37,161 bases of DNA, from NCBI GenBank assembly GCA_027579435.1, contig JANBPK010001541.1, forward strand, positions 1 through 37,161, written 5' to 3'. The notes below the pieces were generated by a model. The model was not told the origin of the DNA and did not search any database. It saw only the letters and a list, made by a program, of their open reading frames with translations. A program made the position numbers and the translations under genes. Numbering within the stretch: position 1 is the stretch's first letter; every line of letters starts with the position of its first letter. Below, piece by piece: positions 30,985-37,161 of the stretch. The DNA is from Candolleomyces eurysporus. Lineage: Eukaryota; Basidiomycota; Agaricomycetes; Agaricales; Psathyrellaceae.

Positions 30985-32110
30985 ACCAATGCCGATGCTG
31001 TATAAAATGAAACTCCTCCAAAATCCTCCCGAGGCCCTTCATCTCTCCTTGAAACAAACTCTTCTGGTTGATCCTTACACCGCCAAGTTCAAGTTGGAAC
31101 AGGAGACCAGCAAGAACGATGTAATTGGACGGTGCTTGTAGGTGGGAGCCATGTTCGTTTGAGCCTCAGCTTGATCCTAATCCTGCCAGATGGGAGTAGG
31201 AAGGAGGCGAAAGCAGAGGGAGACCCTCGGTGGCGAGACCAACGGCTGCTGTGCCCTGACTACCCACTAGCGCGCCGTCTGAGTTGAATACAACCTGTGT
31301 CCAATGATTCGTTAACATACGAGTCAATTTTGAAGAGCGAGAGCGAAAGAAGGAGGAGAGGCGAAGCACCCACCTTGCTCATAAAATTACTCAACTCCTT
31401 TTGCCTCTCTGGTAGAACTTCAAGCGATACGTCAACTTGAACTTTGGCCGTAACCGTGTACACCACGCCTGTCTCCCTCTCTTTCCCTACATTCAATCCC
31501 TTTCTCGTTCCCTTTCGATCGCTCTCCCACTCCTTCTCCATTTCCATTCCCTTCTTTTCTATTATCATTTTCAAGATCAATACGTACACTCTTTGCATTC
31601 AACTATTCCTCCGGCCTAATATTTCCAAACGCACGGTTCAGGCAGGGGATCGCGCGGTGGTGGGAGCGTTCGTCCCTTCGAACCAGCCTATATCCATCCT
31701 CCCTGTACTCGTACTTGTACTCCCTTCCTTCCGAGTCCCAAAGGCCGCATTATCCGAATCCCCATCCCCATCTCCTGGGACCTCCCCATCAAACACAAGC
31801 ACATCCGGCAGAATCCTGGACACATTCAACCCAACGCCGGGAACGCAATCATTCCCTCAACCACCCGCTCACCAAACACCACACCTTTGGTTCCGTAGGC
31901 TTGAGCTTCATATCGCGGATTGTCACATTCTGCAAAAGATGCAGACGGGGGGGGGGGGGGGGGGTGGGGAATTCGGCGGGGACGAATAAGCCCGCCGCTG
32001 GGAAGAAGTTGGCCAATGTGAAGAAGATGAGGATGGGGTTGGGGCCGGATAGGTAGCACATGAGAAAGGAGGAGAGGTATTTGAAGGAGGTGGCGAGACG
32101 GAGAGGACAA
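30985..32110 (-). pseudogene. Decayed Tag1/LEA-2-like gene copy
   Basis: Minus-strand copy of the gene at 36357-37161, extending further upstream. Recognisable blocks in order are NVTIRDMKLKPT, LGLNVSRILPDVLVFDGEVPGDGDGDSDN, YTVTAKVQVDVSLEVLPERQKE and VVFNSDGALVGSQGTAAVGLATEGLPLLSPP. Stops and frameshifts separate the blocks, including a stop soon after MDIGWFEGTNAP. A run of 18 G at 31947-31964 lies inside the conserved part. The family name is from memory of fungal vacuolar Tag1-type proteins and is uncertain; the paralogy to the copy at 36357 is clear. Confidence 0.6.
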
Positions 32111-32549
32111 AGCCAGTTAGGTGGAAGGTTATGGTGGGTGCATTATGGAGGAGGGGGGGAGGTTACTTTAGCGATGTCTATGGGGAGGAAAGAGTTGGAG
32201 TTGGAGTCTGGGAAGGAGACGGTGAAGTCTAGAGGGTGAGATGTATTCATACCAATTCATATGTACATTTGTTCTTCCTTACGTCCGTTGTTCTCACTGT
32301 AGCTGCGAACAGAAAGTCTGCCAATATTGTTTCTGTTGTCAACCCTGAAATCCCCAGGCGCGATAATTCAGATCAATACCAAAAAGGCAGCGCCATCTTG
32401 GCGCCATCAAAGGCCACAGGATATTTCAGAAATCCTGTGACTTTCCCACGAGGGACTTGGAAGGAATAGGTGAAGGAACAAGGCGCGTTGGAAATGTAGT
32501 CTACGTAAATTCCAAGAAGTACGATACATTGATCGAGATCGTTCCAACC
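32111..32549. other. G-rich and repeat-spacer sequence
   Basis: A G-rich stretch (32100-32230) is followed at 32236-32335 by a spacer copy shared with 33805-33870 and 35970-36040 (ATACCAATTC, CTGTAGCTGCGAACAGAAAGTCTGC). No gene is seen. Confidence 0.5.
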
Positions 32550-33135
32550 TCACGTCTGAACCACTTTCCTGGAAGCATCGGGGTCGCGGACTCGGACTGT
32601 TAGAGCCTTTCAGTTGTCGTGCAGAACGAAGCAAGGACAGGGATGTACTCACCTGTCTCGAGAATTAGAGCAAGCCGCCTTTCTTGGGCCTGAAAATTGT
32701 TCTGCTTGAGGTGTGCATGAAGGGTGTAGATGTCGTTGGAGCAAGTTGACAACTCGGTCATCCGTTTTTGTAACCTGTCATTGAGGTAGATAATGTCTTC
32801 CCAAACCGTATCATATCTCTCCAAAACCCGCTCAACGAGGATATCTTCACGGCTGGCATTGAGAAAACCAGTGATTGTGGTTGCAGAAGCTGGGCTTGGA
32901 GTCGGGGGCCCCTTGCTGGAACAAGCATGAGTGGCCCCTTGCTGAGCAGCACAGTTCGGAGAATCCTTGGCTGGAGGGTGAGCGCTGGGCAAAATGAGCA
33001 CAAAAAATAGATGGAAGTCCATACTTGACACGTCGGGGTGGTCCCAGAATTAGAAAACGTCTTTGCGCCCTTTGCGCCCTTTGCGCGTATGTGTTGGACA
33101 TGGGCAGATTTGAATGTTTTCGTCTTTGACGGCAT
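32550..33135 (-). CDS. Small coiled-coil protein of unknown function
   Basis: Three exons (33135-33025, 32965-32653, 32596-32550) give 156 residues. The start MPSKTKTFKSAHVQHIRAKGAKGAK is very basic and contains a short Ala-Lys-Gly repeat encoded by a GCGCAAAGG repeat. A polar linker with cysteines follows, then an amphipathic region from LVERVLERYDTVWEDIIYLNDRLQKRMTEL to ALILETG that looks like a coiled coil, and a tail ending RVRDPDASRKVVQT. The splice choices keep one frame and leave introns of 59 and 56 nt. No family is recognised. The longer unspliced frame at 32758-33504 runs through intron sequence in another frame and is not preferred. Confidence 0.55.
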
Positions 33136-34185
33136 GGCTGAAGGCACGTACGCAAGTAGGAAGAAGTGTTGCTGAGGGAAGAAGGGGGTTGAAGCTTGAA
33201 GTTCCAGCCCACACGGATATTGCCGTGTAAGATAGTCCGCTTGATGTACTGGTTCAACTGGGTTGGCTTGTGGTTTGGTTTGGGTAGGGGCCGCAAGCCT
33301 GGCATTTGGCGTGTGAGCCTGACCATTCCCTTTTTCGAGTCTTCCATTCAGCTTTGACAGACAAGTAATACGAGATAACAGCACTGCATTATCAGGGAAA
33401 ACAGCCAATTGGATTGATTTGAAGCCATACCCGTAACAGAACTGACCTGTCAAAGGAGTCTGTGAATCACCGCGGTCATTGTATCTTGGGAGGTCCGTGG
33501 TCATAGGACAGCAGTGGTAGAGACTCTAAAACATTGTACCAACTATAAATGTAACCAATTCATATGCATTTACAGTCACCCAACCGGAAAAGCATGGTTT
33601 GAGGCAAGATCTGGGCTTGATCAATTTGTATTTGGGTGGGGCATTTACAGTGGCAAAGGTACCTTTAGGTACGCCTTTTTGACGAGTAGAAAGGGGCTAA
33701 GAGGTCACTGGCAGTGCATGAACACAAAATGTTATCCCTGAGGTGACTGTTAGATTGTTACATGTACAGTGATGTAGTGTACTTGACACGTCCCTTTGTC
33801 GAATTATGTATTTATACCAATTCACACTTGTTCTTCCGTACGTACGTCCGTTGCTCTCACTATAGCTGCTAAGAAATGACTGTCGATTGAAATATTGACT
33901 GTGCACGTCTACATACTGCTGATAACAATCTAAAACTTGAACGTTTGAACCTATCCATACGATATAACACTGGCGAAACGAATCAGCGCTTGAAGGCGAA
34001 AGGGAGGGAACATGGCCGGGCGAGGAAATCTGCGTAGTATAACGGATAGGCGAAACGATATAATACAAAGATGCGAGTAGCAATCATCGACAGAGGGAGA
34101 AATTCAACCGTGACTTGAAGCTGTGCGCTTCAGGAGGAAGACGTCCGTCAGTAAGTTGCCCGCCGACCAACCACCATGTCCTTAG
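33136..34185. other. Intergenic gap with a repeat-spacer copy
   Basis: No gene is supported. From about 33800 to 34180 the sequence matches the spacer at 35965-36360 (TACATACTGCTGAT, CTTGAACGTTTGAACCT, ATAATACAAAGATGC, CAACCACCATGTCCT), the region normally lying before a Tag1-like 3' end. Confidence 0.5.
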
Positions 34186-34545
34186 CTAATGCTGACGCTG
34201 TAAAAAAGGAAACTCCTCCAAAGTCCTCCTGGGGTTCTTCATCTCTGCTTTAAACAAACGCTCCCTATTGATCCTCATGTTTCCATGGAATGGGAGACCC
34301 GAGGACAAGGTAGTTGGACGATGCTTGTGGTGGGTGGGAGCCTTTTTAACTTGAGCCTGAGTTTGATCCTGGACGGAGACGAAAACAGAGGGAACCCTCG
34401 ACGGTGAGCCTGACGGCTGCTGTGCCTTGAATACCCGGCCCGCTAGGGCGCCATCCGAGTCGAACATAATATGTGACCATTATTTCATTAGCATAAGAGT
34501 TTATAGAGCGGGAGCGAAAGAAGGAGGAGAGGCGAAGCACATCAA
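34186..34545 (-). pseudogene. 3'-terminal fragment of the Tag1-like gene
   Basis: Only the last exon and part of the preceding intron remain. It reads DSDGALAG near the exon start and LEEFPFLQRQH at the stop (34186), matching GALAGIQ...LEEFPFIQRRH in the copy at 36357. A deletion removes the middle of the TAAVGVTVEGLP stretch. Upstream sequence is unrelated, so the copy is truncated. Confidence 0.65.
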
Positions 34546-34957
34546 CGCCTGCTCGGACAGAGAATTTAAAGAATCCTCGCTTCCACGCATCCTTGAAAAA
34601 TCCTGCGATAAAAGTGGCGTTGGTCGTTGGGTACACCAGCGAAGAGACCCTCATATGGGTTGGCCATGAGCCGCCTACTGGTGGATCTACAGACAATGAA
34701 ACTTCGAGAGAGAGAAAGTATGTACTGGCGATGTAGATTCTCCAGGACGACCAAAATGGTTGTATATCCAGGCCATTTCGATGCAGAGTGCCCGTCTTCA
34801 GCACCGTCCCCCACGAGGTTCCAACATGCCCAAAGGCTGCGCGCACAGGCAGTCCAATATATCGACAAGCACGCCTCGTGCTGTCCTCTTTCTTTCCCAC
34901 CTCACCTCACGCCCTGAGGTCGCCCTAACCAGCCTCTACGACCTGCACCCGTTCAAC
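34546..34957. promoter_or_regulatory. Upstream region of family copy E
   Basis: About 400 bp with no gene. From 34780 onward it matches the upstream part of broken copy D near 30370-30620 (CCCCCACGAGGTT, TTTCTTTCCCACCT, ACCAGCCTCTAC), so it belongs to the repeated gene unit and probably contains the promoter. Confidence 0.4.
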
Positions 34958-35890
34958 ATGGACACCCCATCATCGTCACGAACCGCTTTCAGACGCTTCT
35001 CGGCCTTGCGTCGTCCCAGAGCATCTGCCGTTGGCGTCGGAGATCTGGAAACTGCGCAGTCTACGTCCTCCTCAACTCCCAGCACGCTCGAAATGACAAT
35101 GACCTCTTCGAGTCCTGCCCCATCATTATGGCGGAGACTAAGGCCACGACGACTGGACTCTCAGCGGGCTACAATCATCCAGGGGACATCTTCCGCCTTA
35201 GAAGGGCGAAATACAGGAGCTGCATTCTATACAGAGCTCAGGGAGCCTACATCGAATGAAGGTACGCACCCAAAGCAATAGTCCGAGAAATATGCCTAAC
35301 ACAGTGTACATGACAGTGGTGTCTTCACGCTTTGGCGAAGGATATCCCGTGCACCGGCCCACGTGGCCAAGAGGACTTGAAGTGCCCAACCAGAGTGCAA
35401 TTCCACAGAACACTAGTACTCCGCCGAGCCCGACTGCTGCAGCAACTTCAGCTTCGACGTTCTCCCATGCGCGCGACATCCGCATAGTAGGAAATGTACA
35501 TATAACAAATCATCAAGGAACCAACTGGAATGCGACATCAAATGCTGCCTCGACTGGTATCACACCAGAGGCTACTAGCCGTGCTCGCGCTGCCCAAGAA
35601 GGTCTGTCGATTGAGAGCAACTGAATTTTCAAAGAAATAGCTGCTAATATTTCTTGTTCGAACTCATAGATCGAGGTGGCCTTCACGATGAACACGTGCT
35701 ACAGGGCCAAGATGCACGTTCCAAGGCCGAAACTCATGGGTCGCCGGACACAGCAGTTTTCCGATTCCAAGCATCGTTGGAATTGAATGCGCGTGCACAG
35801 CAGCAGATCGAGATCCTGCAACGTGTGGCACTAGCGTCTTTTTTTTTTTTTTTTTCCGCCACGAACGCTGCACGTTCCAATCTCGAGTAA
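34958..35890 (+). CDS. Three-exon family of unknown function, copy E (intact)
   Basis: Exons 34958-35261, 35305-35601 and 35670-35890 give 273 residues. It starts MDTPSSSRTAFRRFSALRRPRAS and continues with APSLWRRLRPRRLDSQ, the counterpart of SFLRNLRKPRRRETQ in the left-hand copies. Exon 1 ends in Asn-Glu-Gly at the same splice position. Exon 2 ends with the family patch HARDIRIVGNVHITNHQGTNWNATS; exon 3 begins with the phase-1 Asp-Arg-Gly and has HVLQGQDARSK, then RFQASLELNARAQQQIEIL, a possible helix. A run of 17 T (35839-35855) encodes five Phe near the C-terminus. No signal peptide or catalytic motif. It lies on the opposite strand to copies A-C and about 24 kb away. Confidence 0.6.
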
Positions 35891-36356
35891 CCTGCTAGAT
35901 CGGTAAATTGCACTATGGTGACGTACTGTATGATTGATTGATTGGGCTTGTCTAGCTAGAGTCTAACGATGCATTTATACCAATTCGCATTCGTTCCTCT
36001 GTTGTTCACTGTAGCTGCGAACAGAAAGTCTGCTAATTATTTATGTACTTCTACATACTGCTGATGATAATACAAAAACTTGAACGTTGAACGTTTGAAC
36101 CTGTCCGTATGATATACAAGGCAAAGCGACGTGAAGGGCACGGAACAGCTCAAAACTAGAGCTCACGGCGCTCAAAGGTGAAGGGGGGAGGAACCATGAC
36201 AAGGAAATCTGCGTAGTACAATGGATAGGCGAAATCGATATAATACAAAGATGCCGATAATAGTCGTCGACGAAGAGAAGTTCAAGCTGTGCACTTCAGA
36301 GGGAGAGGTCCGTGAGGTAATTAAATCTGCCCGACAACCACCATGTCCTAAGCTAG
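35891..36356. other. Spacer between copy E and the Tag1-like gene
   Basis: Non-coding spacer between two convergent genes. It shares several blocks with 33800-34180 and 32236-32335, and weaker ones with 30110-30215. Confidence 0.5.
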
Positions 36357-37161
36357 CTAATGCCGACGCTGTATAAAAGGAAACTCCTCCAAAATCCTCC
36401 CGAGGCCCTTCATCTCCCCTTCAAACAAACTCTTCTTGTTGATCCTCACGCTGCCCTGGAACGGGAGACCGGCAAGCACGAGGTAGTTGGAGGATGCTTG
36501 TGGTGGGTGCGAGGCCTGTTCGCCGGAGCTTGATCCTGGATGGGAGTCGGAAGGAGGCGAAAATAGAGGGAGACCCTCGACAGTGACCCCGACGGCTGCT
36601 GTGCCTTGAATACCCGCTAGCGCGCCATCTGAGTTGAATATAACCTGCGACAATTATTTCATGAGCATGAGAGTTTTAAGAGCGAGAAGCGAATGGAGGG
36701 GGAAAGGCGAGGCACGCGCACCTTGCTAACAAAATTACTAAACTCCTTCTGCCTCCCCGGTAGCACCTCAAGCGGTACGTCTACCACTTTCGCCGTGACT
36801 GCGTACACTGCGCCTGTCTCCTTCTCTTTGCCTTCTTTTCCCTTTCCTTTTCTCTTTCCCTTTCGCTGTCCCACTTCTTCTCCATCTCCGCCCTCCTCTT
36901 CTCCATCGTCGTCGAGATCAACACGTGCACTCTTCGCATTCAACCACTCCTCCGGCCGAATATGCCCAAACGCACGCTCAGGCAACGGGTCAGGTAACGG
37001 GTCCCGCGGTGGAGGCGGAGTCCGCCCTTTCGAGCCCGTCCAGGGGAACCCATACTCATGCTCCCCATCGTCGTACTCCCACCCTTCCCTCCTACCACTC
37101 CTCGTCGCCGTCGCGTTATCCGAATCCCCATCGCCATCCCCCGGAACCTCCCCATCAAATA
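36357..37161 (-). CDS. Tag1/LEA-2-like protein, 5' part beyond the window
   Basis: C-terminal part of a gene entering from the right edge. Two exons are seen: 37161-36722 and 36644-36357 (intron 77 nt). The frame reads FDGEVPGDGDGDSDNAT at the edge, then PERAFGHIRPEEWLNAKSARV, a charged Lys/Gly-rich insert, GAVYAVTAKVVDVPLEVLPGRQKEFSNFVSK, and after the splice VIFNSDGALAGIQGTAAVGVTVEGLPL, NYLVLAGLPFQGSVRINKKSLFEGEM and LEEFPFIQRRH. It lacks the stops seen in the copies at 30985 and 34186, so it may be the functional parent. I relate it to fungal vacuolar-membrane Tag1-type proteins with LEA-2-like domains, from memory and with limited confidence. A membrane segment would lie upstream, outside the window. 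Confidence 0.5.

Noticed and set aside
32758..33504. 248-residue minus-strand open frame
   Set aside because: It overlaps the spliced small coiled-coil gene in another frame and includes its intron; composition is unremarkable.

Overview
The window is nuclear DNA of a basidiomycete fungus, most likely an agaricomycete. Genes are broken by many introns of about 45-90 nt with GT...AG borders. The gene set also fits a litter- or wood-decaying mushroom: an AA9 lytic polysaccharide monooxygenase (LPMO), a PQQ-dependent pyranose dehydrogenase with cytochrome and CBM1 modules, type-B carboxylesterases and a COP9 signalosome subunit. Exon coordinates were worked out by hand from splice borders, reading frame and remembered family sequence; no database search was possible.

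Layout. 1-607: degenerate GGTGCA-rich repeat. 608-5595: a complete 4,974-bp DNA transposon (615-5588) with 59-bp terminal inverted repeats and a perfect 7-bp target duplication. It carries two same-strand genes, a zinc-finger alpha-kinase (1201-3618) and an rve/integrase-fold DDE transposase (about 3816-5457). 6110-10929: three minus-strand copies of an unrecognised three-exon gene family, two of them in a ~1.9-kb tandem duplication. 11417-11925: remnant of a WW-domain gene. 12114-12949: two minus-strand tRNA-Pro(AGG) genes with unrelated introns.

13158-25217 is conserved gene space with a tandem duplication: CSN1 (minus), esterase 1 (plus), a decayed 3' fragment of the dehydrogenase joined to a 5' fragment of the CSN1 locus, esterase 2 (plus), then the intact dehydrogenase (minus). 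One ~3.8-kb unit spanning parts of both neighbours was copied. The dehydrogenase (AA8-AA12-CBM1) is divergent from the AA9 LPMO at 27494-28651 across 2.3 kb. AA12 enzymes of this architecture can donate electrons to LPMOs, so the pair may be a functional unit.

28652-37161: a small single-pass membrane protein gene, then a duplicated region. It alternates plus-strand members of the same three-exon family (one broken, one intact) with minus-strand whole or partial copies of a Tag1/LEA-2-like gene, and holds a small coiled-coil gene. The four readable family members all carry an 11-17-nt homopolymer T tract near the end of the reading frame. The most unusual item is the transposon that carries an alpha-kinase.
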